A DNA stretch of 5,389 nucleotides from Spirochaetaceae bacterium (GCA_009778835.1 WRFK01000120.1:1-5389); one strand, 5' to 3'. Counted from the first letter of the stretch, positions 1 through 5,349 are shown. Numbers and translations are program-made. The notes: generated by a model from the sequence alone, not told the origin.

Positions 1-835
1 AATTCCATTTGGTATTGCCCAGGTTGGAAAAGCATTCAGAAATGAGATAACTACCAAAAATTTTATATTTAGAACTTGTGAATTTGAGCAAATGGAGATG
101 CAATTTTTTATTGCTCCGGAAGAAGATGATAAATGGTTTGAATACTGGAAAAATGAACGGTGGGAATATTATAAAAAACTTGGGATAAGACAGGATAAGC
201 TAAGATTCCATCAGCATGGTCCCGGAGAACTTGCTCACTACGCAAAAGTAGCTTTTGACATTGAGTATGAATTCCCCATGGGCTGGCAGGAACTTGAAGG
301 TATTCATAACAGGACAGATTATGATCTTTCCCGGCATGCTGAATTTTCAGGTAAAGATATGGCATATCTTGAAGATGTAACAAATAAAAAATTTACTCCT
401 TATATTATTGAAACATCAGCAGGACTTACAAGAACTGTTCTTACAGTTCTTTCAGATGCTTATGAGGAACAGCAAATAGAGGAAGGGGATACAAGAGTTG
501 TAATGCATTTCCATCCTTGTGTTGCCCCTGTAAAACTTGGAGTTTTTCCTCTTGTAAAAAAAGATGGGCTTGCTGAGATTGCGCAAAAAGTGGAAAAAGA
601 CCTTAGTGAAAATTTTGCGACTTTTTATGATCATGGCGGAGCTATAGGTAGAAGATACAGACGCCAGGATGAGGCAGGTACCCCATATTGCATTACAGTA
701 GATTACCAGACAAAGGAAGATAATACAGTAACTTTGCGCTATAGGGATTCAATGGAGCAGGTAAGGGTAAAAATTGCCGAGATTCCTGATTTTATAAGGA
801 AGGCGGACAAAGAATACAGGAGAGAGGAAAAATGA
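1..835 (+). CDS. glyQS: Glycyl-tRNA synthetase, homodimeric type (5' end outside window)
   Basis: This is a class II aminoacyl-tRNA synthetase that attaches glycine to tRNA-Gly in the cytoplasm. The reading frame is already open at base 2, so the gene starts upstream; 277 C-terminal residues are visible, against about 460 in full-length family members. Counting from the first visible residue, class II motif 2 begins at 12-15 (FRNE), followed by the glycine-site segments GPGELAHY (73-80) and GWQELEGI (94-101) with RTDYDL (104-109). Motif 3 is at 140-147 (AGLTRTVL). The anticodon-binding domain spans about 166-265 and includes the GGAIGRRYRRQDE stretch (212-224). The ATG at 92 is internal, because conserved motif 2 lies before it. 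The stop overlaps the tyrosyl synthetase start as ATGA, so the two genes are probably co-transcribed and translationally coupled. The single-chain form is separate from the alpha/beta GlyQ+GlyS enzyme. The remaining frame shows no disruption. Confidence 0.96.
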   Translation, partial: IPFGIAQVGKAFRNEITTKNFIFRTCEFEQMEMQFFIAPEEDDKWFEYWKNERWEYYKKLGIRQDKLRFHQHGPGELAHYAKVAFDIEYEFPMGWQELEGIHNRTDYDLSRHAEFSGKDMAYLEDVTNKKFTPYIIETSAGLTRTVLTVLSDAYEEQQIEEGDTRVVMHFHPCVAPVKLGVFPLVKKDGLAEIAQKVEKDLSENFATFYDHGGAIGRRYRRQDEAGTPYCITVDYQTKEDNTVTLRYRDSMEQVRVKIAEIPDFIRKADKEYRREEK

Positions 836-2067
836 ATCAGGTTTTATCGTTACTTCAGGAAAGAGGTTTTATAAAACAATGTACAGATATAGATCTTCTT
901 GATAAAAAACTTTCAGGCGGTCCAATTGCATTTTACTGCGGATTTGACCCAACAGGCCCAAGCCTTCACGCAGGGCATCTTGTTCCCCTTTTCGCAATGG
1001 CTCATTTAAGCAAGGCAGGCCATAAGGCAATAGCTCTTGTTGGAGGAGGAACCGCGAGAATCGGAGATCCTTCGGGAAAAATAGAGATGAGAAAAATCAT
1101 CTCTTATGAAGAAGTTAAATCAAATGCAGAAAAAATAAAAAAGCAAATAGAAAAATTTATTGACTTTAGCGACAATAAGGCAATGCTTGTGGACAATGCA
1201 GACTGGCTTGCAAATTTAAACTATATAGATTTTCTTAGAGAGATCGGCAGACATTTTTCTGTAAACAGGATGTTGAGTTTTGAGGCATATAAGCAGAGGC
1301 TTGAAAATGGATTGTCGTTTATTGAATTTAACTATCAGCTTTTGCAGTCATACGACTTTCTTATTTTAAGAAGAAATTACAACTGCGAGCTCCAGATAGG
1401 CGGAGATGATCAATGGGGCAATATTGTTGCCGGAGCAGATCTTATAAGAAGAATGGATAGTCAGGAAGTTGTGGGGCTTACATTTCCTCTTGTAACAAGA
1501 TCAGATGGAAAGAAAATGGGAAAAACAGAAAAAGGGGCTCTATTCCTTAATCCCGATGTTGTTTCTCCGTATGATTTTTTCCAGTACTGGAGAAATGTTG
1601 CAGATGCAGATGTTGAAAAATTTCTTTATCTTTATACATTTATGCCCGGAGAAGAGATTCGGGAACTTGGAAAACTAAAAGACCAGGAAGTAAACAAGGC
1701 TAAGGAAATTCTTGCTTATGAGATAACGAAAATAATTCATGGTCAGGAAGAGGCGGAAAAAGCAAAAGAAGCTGCACGGGCTGCATTTGGCGGAGGTTCT
1801 GCAGATGGAGATAAATCTTCGATTCCTTCGATTGAAATTCCTGAATCTGAAATAAAAAATGGAATCAATGTTGTTGATCTTTTTGCAAAAACATCTTTAT
1901 GCGCTTCAAAAGCAGAGGCTCGAAGGCTTGTGACCCAGGGCGGGGCAATAGTATCAGAAGAAAAAATATCTGATATAGATGCGGTGATTGGCTCTTCCTA
2001 TATAAGGGATGGAGAAATTATGTTAAAAGCCGGAAAAAAAAGATACTTTAGGCTGATTATTAAATAG
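832..2067 (+). CDS. tyrS: Tyrosyl-tRNA synthetase
   Basis: This is a class I aminoacyl-tRNA synthetase charging tRNA-Tyr in the cytoplasm. The 411-residue length is normal for the bacterial enzyme. The Rossmann catalytic domain covers about 30-240. It has the substrate tyrosine motif YCGFDPTGPSLHAGHL (35-50), in which HAGH (46-49) stands for the HIGH signature. It also has the tyrosine-binding set Y168, Q172 and D175 in NYQLLQSYDF, the GGDDQWGN loop (190-197) and the KMSKS-type loop KMGKT (228-232). A helical anticodon-recognition domain follows (about 240-325), and an S4 RNA-binding domain closes the protein (about 346-411, with ASKAEARRLVTQGG). The start is placed by AGGAG at 818-822, nine bases ahead, and by the ATGA overlap with the glycyl synthetase gene. 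An intrinsic terminator about 30 bases after the stop ends the unit. The family assignment is certain. Resemblance to spirochaete TyrRS is from memory. Confidence 0.98.
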   Translation: MNQVLSLLQERGFIKQCTDIDLLDKKLSGGPIAFYCGFDPTGPSLHAGHLVPLFAMAHLSKAGHKAIALVGGGTARIGDPSGKIEMRKIISYEEVKSNAEKIKKQIEKFIDFSDNKAMLVDNADWLANLNYIDFLREIGRHFSVNRMLSFEAYKQRLENGLSFIEFNYQLLQSYDFLILRRNYNCELQIGGDDQWGNIVAGADLIRRMDSQEVVGLTFPLVTRSDGKKMGKTEKGALFLNPDVVSPYDFFQYWRNVADADVEKFLYLYTFMPGEEIRELGKLKDQEVNKAKEILAYEITKIIHGQEEAEKAKEAARAAFGGGSADGDKSSIPSIEIPESEIKNGINVVDLFAKTSLCASKAEARRLVTQGGAIVSEEKISDIDAVIGSSYIRDGEIMLKAGKKRYFRLIIK

Positions 2068-2096
2068 CATATTTTTTGTATATAGTTATGACTTTT

Positions 2097-2135
2097 AAAA
2101 TAGTTCTGGGAAATTAAAACCAGGACTATTTTTTT
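2097..2135 (+). terminator. Intrinsic terminator after tyrS, probably bidirectional
   Basis: Arms 2097-2109 (AAAATAGTTCTGG) and 2120-2132 pair over 13 positions with one G-T wobble around a ten-base A/T-rich loop. A run of seven T residues (2129-2135) overlaps and follows the 3' arm. The stem starts about 30 bases after the tyrS stop. Because the 5' arm begins with A residues, the reverse strand also reads as a stem ending in a short T run (TTTT). The same element could therefore terminate transcripts arriving from the convergent minus-strand gene. Confidence 0.85.
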
Positions 2136-2150
2136 ACATAATTTTATGTA
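2135..2150. repeat. Short inverted repeat next to the tyrS terminator
   Basis: TACATA (2135-2140) and TATGTA (2145-2150) form a six-base-pair hairpin with an ATTT loop directly after the terminator T run. It is A/T-only apart from two pairs and has no T tract of its own on the plus strand, so it is a weak structure. It may be incidental, or it may protect the 3' end of a read-through transcript. Confidence 0.35.
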
Positions 2151-2155
2151 GTTAA

Positions 2156-2280
2156 CCTTGCTCGCTGTGCTTCCTGATGCCTGAGCTTTATGGGATAAGC
2201 GCAGAAGGCGGTGAGAAGAAACGGGGAGGTCCTTTCGGGGGGGTATGGAGTACCTAATTTATTCTCACCGCTTATTCCAC
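2156..2280. other. GC-rich, highly self-complementary intergenic element; candidate structured RNA or mobile-repeat remnant
   Basis: This block is about 53% G+C inside strongly AT-rich surroundings and has no plausible reading frame. Its main feature is a long-range helix. GCGGTGAGAA (2208-2217) pairs perfectly with TTCTCACCGC (2262-2271). Outside that, GGGATAA (2192-2198) pairs with TTATTCC (2272-2278) with one wobble, leaving a nine-base bulge on the 5' side (2199-2207). The enclosed loop (2218-2261) holds a small hairpin GGTA-TGGAG-TACC (2242-2254). It also holds a C/G-rich patch that reads CC-GAAA-GG, a GNRA-type tetraloop, on the minus strand (2231-2238). A separate GCTC/GAGC pairing (2160-2163 with 2183-2186) lies 5' of the main helix. 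There is no T run after the helix on either strand, so it is not an intrinsic terminator. I do not recognise an RNA family. The strand is undetermined. Confidence 0.5.
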
Positions 2281-2282
2281 AA

Positions 2283-2552
2283 TTAACTTTGTTTAAGCAT
2301 ATCCATTCTTCTGTTTCTAAAAAAGAGCAATAAATCTACAAATACCATTGTAAAATTTAATATATAAAAAATTATTACAATATCCATACTATAAATAATT
2401 TTATGTGCTATACCTGCTATATAACCGAGTTCAATAATAAACATAAAGAAAAGGCTTTTTCCTTTTGTTGTTTTAGATTTCCATGATTTGACTATTGAAA
2501 CAGGCCATGCTGCCCCAAAGGATATAAGCATAAGAGCTTCAAATATACTCAA
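2283..2552 (-). CDS. Small three-helix membrane protein, PQ-loop/SemiSWEET-like
   Basis: This 89-residue integral membrane protein has three predicted helices at about 4-23, 32-52 and 58-78, and a basic C-terminal tail (RNRRMDMLKQS). The segment WPVSIVKSWKSKTTKGKS (16-33) resembles the PQ-loop signature, in which a Pro-Gln pair is followed by a basic stretch and a Gly/Ser turn; the Gln is Val here. One three-helix unit of about 90 residues matches SemiSWEET proteins, which dimerise to move small solutes such as sugars. The substrate is unknown and the match is by eye. Similar short proteins are often annotated only as hypothetical. The start is TTG at 2552, chosen because a perfect AAGGAG lies seven bases upstream (2560-2565). 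The first ATG (residue 8) has no ribosome binding site and would cut into helix one. It is divergent from the MscS gene and convergent with tyrS. Confidence 0.72.
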   Translation of the reverse strand: MSIFEALMLISFGAAWPVSIVKSWKSKTTKGKSLFFMFIIELGYIAGIAHKIIYSMDIVIIFYILNFTMVFVDLLLFFRNRRMDMLKQS

Positions 2553-2559
2553 ATTATTT

Positions 2560-2565
2560 CTCCTT
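2560..2565 (-). promoter_or_regulatory. Ribosome binding site that fixes the TTG start of the minus-strand gene
   Basis: On the minus strand AAGGAG occurs seven bases before TTG at 2552. This spacing is ideal, and no comparable site precedes the first in-frame ATG, so the TTG is the likely initiation codon. Confidence 0.8.
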
Positions 2566-2582
2566 CTGTATTTTTATTTAAC

Positions 2583-2601
2583 TTCTCATTAATTATGAGA
2601 A
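2583..2601. promoter_or_regulatory. Inverted repeat in divergent promoter region, candidate operator
   Basis: TTCTCAT (2583-2589) and ATGAGAA (2595-2601) are perfect seven-base arms around a five-base spacer. The repeat directly abuts the proposed -35 box of the MscS operon at 2602. It also lies in the likely leader of the minus-strand gene, about 18 bases before its ribosome binding site. It could be a dimeric regulator site or an RNA hairpin in the minus-strand leader. A smaller TTGA-CTA-TCAA palindrome (2602-2612) overlaps the -35 box. Confidence 0.4.
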
Positions 2602-2631
2602 TTGACTATCAACTCACTTATATTAGATAAT
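2602..2631 (+). promoter_or_regulatory. Sigma70-like promoter of the mscS-nfeD-slipin operon
   Basis: TTGACT (2602-2607) matches the -35 consensus in five of six positions, and GATAAT (2626-2631) matches the -10 consensus in five of six, with an 18-base spacer. The expected transcription start is about 2638-2640, on or just before the ATG at 2640. A second TATAAT at 2631-2636 is a perfect -10 hexamer but sits 23 bases from the -35 box, which is too far to pair well with it. Confidence 0.5.
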
Positions 2632-2639
2632 ATAATATC

Positions 2640-3842
2640 ATGATTGATTATTTAATATATTTTATATTACAACTTTTTAAAATAGAGAATGAAACTCTTG
2701 CATGCAGCTTGGTTCACATAGTATTTAAATTTTTTATCCCTTTAATACTTCTTGTTATAACTTACAAGTCAATAATGTTTTGTATCTACCATATATTTGC
2801 AAAAATACGTTTAACTAATAATAAAAAAATGAAATTGGTTTTTTGGATAAGAACTATTTTAAGGATAGCTTTTATAACATTATTTATTCTTATTGCAAAA
2901 ATTTTATTTGGAGAAAATTTTACAAAATATCTAAGAATATTATTTAATGTAGTTAACCAGCCTTTCTTTTCAACAGGGAATAGCTCGGTATCTATTTTAA
3001 CTCTTATTATGATAGTTCCAATATATTATTTTTCAGTATGGATAGGAAAAATCACATATAAAATAGTAGATGCTTCTTTTCTTGGTTCATCATTAACAAA
3101 TGATATAAAAAAACAATCTGATATAAACAATGTTTATCTTGGCAACTTAAGCATGTTTTTTAAGCCAGGCAGCAATAGAACAGTTGTTATCGCGAAAGTG
3201 TTAAGATATTGTGTTGTTGTTTTTGTATTCATTATAGGATTATCATTAATAGGAATAAATCTTTCTTCTATTGCTGTAATACTTGGTGTTTTAGGTATTG
3301 GACTTGGATTTGGCCTGCAAAATTTTATTGCAAATATTTTTGCCGGATTTGTTATTATGGTTACAAAAGTTATAAGAGAAGGGGATTTTATAAATGTAAA
3401 AGAAGACAGAGGAACTGTCACAAAAATAAACTCTGTTTCTTCAATTGTAACAACACGCTTCAATGAAACTATTATAGTTCCTAATTCTGTTCTTATTTCA
3501 GATATTATTTATAATGACAGCTATGAAGACAGAACTATAACCATAGATAACAGCGTTATGGTTTCCTATGATTCAGATGTGGATTTGGTAAGATCCATAT
3601 TGATTGGGATAGCAAAAAGAAGCCCTTATTCAAAAAAAGATGATGAGCCAGATGCCCGTGTTTTTAAATTTGACAGGTCAGGTATTGAGATGGTTTTATA
3701 TTCAACAATAAATGAAGTTGTTGAAAGGGGACCTGCCAAAGCATGGATCAACCTCGAAATATGGAGGGAATTTAAAAAGAATGGCATTGTAATTCCTGTA
3801 TCGCAAATGGATGTCAACGTAAAAAAAGAGGAGAAATTATGA
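2640..3842 (+). CDS. MscS-family small-conductance mechanosensitive channel
   Basis: This membrane channel is expected to open under membrane tension and release solutes on hypo-osmotic shock. It has 400 residues, longer than E. coli MscS (286), because of extra N-terminal helices. Hydrophobic segments lie at about 24-52, 66-90, 117-144, 184-206 and 208-243. The last is the pore-lining helix, with LGVLGIGLGFGLQNF (215-229) matching the Gly/Ala-rich MscS TM3. Aligned on the LQ pair, the E. coli gate residues Leu105 and Leu109 fall on I220 and F224. The beta domain follows (REGDFINVKEDRGTV, 246-260; IIVPNSVL, 278-285). A C-terminal alpha/beta domain ends in IPVSQMDVNV (385-394), the counterpart of the usual IPFPQ motif. 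There is no Shine-Dalgarno before the ATG at 2640 or before internal ATGs, and a promoter ends at the start codon, so a leaderless transcript is possible. It overlaps the NfeD gene by ATGA. The family is certain; conductance and subtype are not. Confidence 0.93.
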   Translation: MIDYLIYFILQLFKIENETLACSLVHIVFKFFIPLILLVITYKSIMFCIYHIFAKIRLTNNKKMKLVFWIRTILRIAFITLFILIAKILFGENFTKYLRILFNVVNQPFFSTGNSSVSILTLIMIVPIYYFSVWIGKITYKIVDASFLGSSLTNDIKKQSDINNVYLGNLSMFFKPGSNRTVVIAKVLRYCVVVFVFIIGLSLIGINLSSIAVILGVLGIGLGFGLQNFIANIFAGFVIMVTKVIREGDFINVKEDRGTVTKINSVSSIVTTRFNETIIVPNSVLISDIIYNDSYEDRTITIDNSVMVSYDSDVDLVRSILIGIAKRSPYSKKDDEPDARVFKFDRSGIEMVLYSTINEVVERGPAKAWINLEIWREFKKNGIVIPVSQMDVNVKKEEKL

Positions 3843-4294
3843 GTTTTATATTTCCGGATTATAATCTTTTTTATGTTTGGCTTTTCTTTATTATTATTTT
3901 TATTGTAATTGAATTAGTAACGTTTAATCTTACAACTCTATGGTTTGCTTTTGGTTCTTTTATTTCAATGATATGCGCGTATCTTAAGTTTTCTATTATT
4001 GTGCAGATAATTGTATTTTTATCTGTTTCAATAGTGCTGGCAATTTTGGCAAAACCTATTGCCGTAAAATATCTTAAAGTCGGAAAACATAAAACTAATA
4101 TAGATAGCCTTATTGGGGAAACAGGAGTTGTAATAAAGACAATTAAGGATATCTCTCCGGGTCATGTAAAAGTAAAAGGGCAGGATTGGTCTGCAGACTC
4201 AGCCTCCGGCGAAACAATTGAAGTCGGAGAAAAAGTTGAGATTATGGAAATAAAAGGTGTAAAGTTAATTGTAAAATCAGCAACCTGGTTATAA
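3839..4294 (+). CDS. Short-form NfeD-family membrane protein with OB-fold domain
   Basis: This protein of 151 residues belongs to the short NfeD class (no ClpP-like protease domain), like E. coli YbbK, which works with an SPFH protein in membrane assemblies. Three hydrophobic helices cover about 9-29, 31-48 and 52-71, with the family-typical pattern E-x(3)-F-x(4)-LWFAFGS at 25-40. After a basic linker (KHKTNIDSLIGETG, 83-96) comes a beta-rich OB-fold at about 92-147, including GHVKVKGQDWSADS (108-121) and EVGEKVEIMEIKGVKLIV (128-145). The start is fixed by GAGGAG (3828-3833), five bases ahead, and by the four-base ATGA overlap with the MscS gene, which implies translational coupling. The SPFH partner gene follows. 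Family assignment is strong; the exact role of NfeD proteins is not settled. Confidence 0.9.
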   Translation: MSFIFPDYNLFYVWLFFIIIFIVIELVTFNLTTLWFAFGSFISMICAYLKFSIIVQIIVFLSVSIVLAILAKPIAVKYLKVGKHKTNIDSLIGETGVVIKTIKDISPGHVKVKGQDWSADSASGETIEVGEKVEIMEIKGVKLIVKSATWL

Positions 4295-4322
4295 CGAGCG
4301 AGGTATGTTGGTTCCTATCGTA

Positions 4323-4356
4323 TTGTATATGGTCTTAATATTAAACCCATATACGG
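4323..4356 (+). promoter_or_regulatory. Intercistronic hairpin upstream of the slipin gene
   Basis: GTATATGG (4325-4332) pairs with CCATATAC (4347-4354), and two T-G wobbles extend the outer end (4323-4356). The loop is 14 bases and contains the palindrome TTAATATTAA. No T run follows, so it is not a usual terminator. It lies seven to eight bases before the AAGGAG of the next gene and could stabilise the downstream transcript or adjust the NfeD-to-slipin ratio. Confidence 0.45.
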
Positions 4357-4362
4357 AATAAA

Positions 4363-4368
4363 AAGGAG
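4363..4368 (+). promoter_or_regulatory. Strong Shine-Dalgarno of the slipin gene
   Basis: AAGGAG five bases before the ATG at 4374 fixes this start, against the next in-frame ATG four codons later. It contrasts with the first gene of the operon, which has no such site. Confidence 0.75.
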
Positions 4369-4373
4369 TAAGT

Positions 4374-5297
4374 ATGACATCAGGTATGACATTGATTGTT
4401 GTTTTATTAACGTTATTGGTTATTCTTATTGTTACTAATATAAGAATTGTTCCGCAGGCGTATGTTTTTGTAATTGAACGTCTTGGGGCTTATCTTTCCA
4501 CATGGAGTGTGGGGCTTCATTTTAAAATGCCTATTATTGATGGAATCGCAAAGAGAGTTTCTTTAAAAGAAAAGGTTATTGATTTTGATCCTCAGCCTGT
4601 AATAACAAAAGATAATGTTACAATGCAGATCGATACTGTTGTTTATTATCAGATTACAGATGCAAAGTTATACACATACGGAATTGAGCAGCCGATCGTT
4701 GCTATAGAAAATCTTACGGCAACTACACTCAGAAACATAATTGGAGATCTTGAGCTTGATGAAACATTAACTTCAAGAGATGTTATCAATACAAGAATGA
4801 GAACAATACTTGATGAAGCTACAGATGCATGGGGAATAAAAGTTAACCGTGTTGAAGTAAAAAATATTATGCCCCCGAAAGATATTCAGGAAGCTATGGA
4901 AAAACAGATGCGCGCGGAAAGGGAAAGAAGGGAAGCAATTCTCCGCGCAGAGGGAGAAAAAAAATCTGCTATTCTGGTTGCAGAAGGGCAGAAGGAATCT
5001 ACGATCCTCCGCGCAGAAGCAGATAAAATGGCTGCAATAATGACTGCAGAAGGGGAGGCAGAAGCAATAATAAAAGTCCAGGAAGCAACTGCAAGGGGAA
5101 TAAAAATGATAAGGGAAGCAGAGCCTAACAGCCAGGTTATCGCGCTTCAAAGCCTTGAGGCATTAGTAAAAGTTGCTGATGGCAAAGCTACGAAAATTAT
5201 TATCCCTTCTGAGATTCAAAATATTGCAGGTTTGGTTTCTTCGATAAGCGAATTGATTAAAGATCCTGATAACAATGATAGGAAAAAATTGGGGTAA
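4374..5297 (+). CDS. SPFH/band 7 (slipin, QmcA-like) membrane scaffold protein
   Basis: This is a stomatin/prohibitin-family protein of 307 residues, almost the length of E. coli QmcA (305). Relatives oligomerise into large membrane-anchored rings or cages. A single N-terminal membrane helix lies at about 5-22 (SGMTLIVVLL onward). The SPFH domain runs from about 24 to 180, with IVPQAYVFVIERLGAY (25-40), GLHFKMPIID (47-56), PVITKDNVTMQID (75-87) and RVEVKNIMPPKDIQEAM (159-175). A charged Ala/Glu-rich coiled coil follows, built from five or six 11-residue units between about 175 and 240; examples are REAILRAEGEK, KSAILVAEGQK and ESTILRAEADK. The C-terminal part (274-295) is more hydrophobic and may be a second contact region. 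The NfeD gene directly upstream is the typical partner, and the MscS gene before it is an unusual addition. A strong terminator follows 64 bases after the stop. Family assignment is certain; the client protein is unknown. Confidence 0.95.
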   Translation: MTSGMTLIVVLLTLLVILIVTNIRIVPQAYVFVIERLGAYLSTWSVGLHFKMPIIDGIAKRVSLKEKVIDFDPQPVITKDNVTMQIDTVVYYQITDAKLYTYGIEQPIVAIENLTATTLRNIIGDLELDETLTSRDVINTRMRTILDEATDAWGIKVNRVEVKNIMPPKDIQEAMEKQMRAERERREAILRAEGEKKSAILVAEGQKESTILRAEADKMAAIMTAEGEAEAIIKVQEATARGIKMIREAEPNSQVIALQSLEALVKVADGKATKIIIPSEIQNIAGLVSSISELIKDPDNNDRKKLG

Positions 5298-5298
5298 G

Positions 5299-5349
5299 AT
5301 GCGGCATCCGTGCCGCGATCCATGTCGCAATGCGAAACGCGCCGGGCGC
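5299..5349. repeat. GC-rich palindromic patch with a 12-base tandem repeat
   Basis: This patch stands out against the AT-rich surroundings. It contains a perfect hairpin GCGGCA-TCCG-TGCCGC (5301-5316) and two near-palindromes, TCGCA-A-TGCGA (5325-5335) and GCGCC-G-GGCGC (5339-5349). The 11-mer ATCCGTGCCGC (5306-5316) recurs twelve bases on as ATCCATGTCGC (5318-5328), with nine of eleven bases identical. It lies between the slipin stop and its terminator. It could be a REP-like extragenic palindrome or part of the 3' untranslated structure. Confidence 0.45.

Noticed and set aside
92..94. ATG at 92 as the start of the glycyl-tRNA synthetase
   Set aside because: The frame continues to the left edge and encodes class II motif 2 before this codon, so it is internal.
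108..383. Minus-strand open frames inside the glycyl-tRNA synthetase gene (108-383 and 452-634)
   Set aside because: The plus strand encodes intact class II synthetase motifs across both stretches, so these are shadows.
2156..2190. Minus-strand sequence CAGGCATCAGGAAGCACAGC, faintly like the apical part of bacterial SRP RNA
   Set aside because: The true SRP apical loop needs a short stem closed by GGAA between the two internal-loop strands. Here the bases that should form that stem do not pair, and the rest of the block lacks the SRP helix layout.
2156..2280. tRNA, 5S rRNA or tmRNA in the GC-rich block
   Set aside because: There is no T-arm GGTTCGA-type sequence, no acceptor CCA pairing and no 5S or tmRNA landmarks.
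3134..3463. Open frames on both strands inside the MscS gene (3134-3463 minus, 3209-3466 plus)
   Set aside because: They overlap the conserved pore and beta domain, have low-complexity Cys/Tyr/Lys or Thr/Ile products, and are shadows of the real frame.
4295..4373. Separate promoter for the slipin gene
   Set aside because: I found no -35/-10 pair with acceptable spacing; the hexamer-like stretches lie 7-9 bases apart or have poor -10 matches.
4773..5150. Long antisense open frame of 125 codons opposite the slipin gene
   Set aside because: It lies wholly within a well-conserved gene, its Cys/Phe/Ser-rich product mirrors the Ala/Glu/Lys codons of the sense strand, and it has no credible ribosome binding site.
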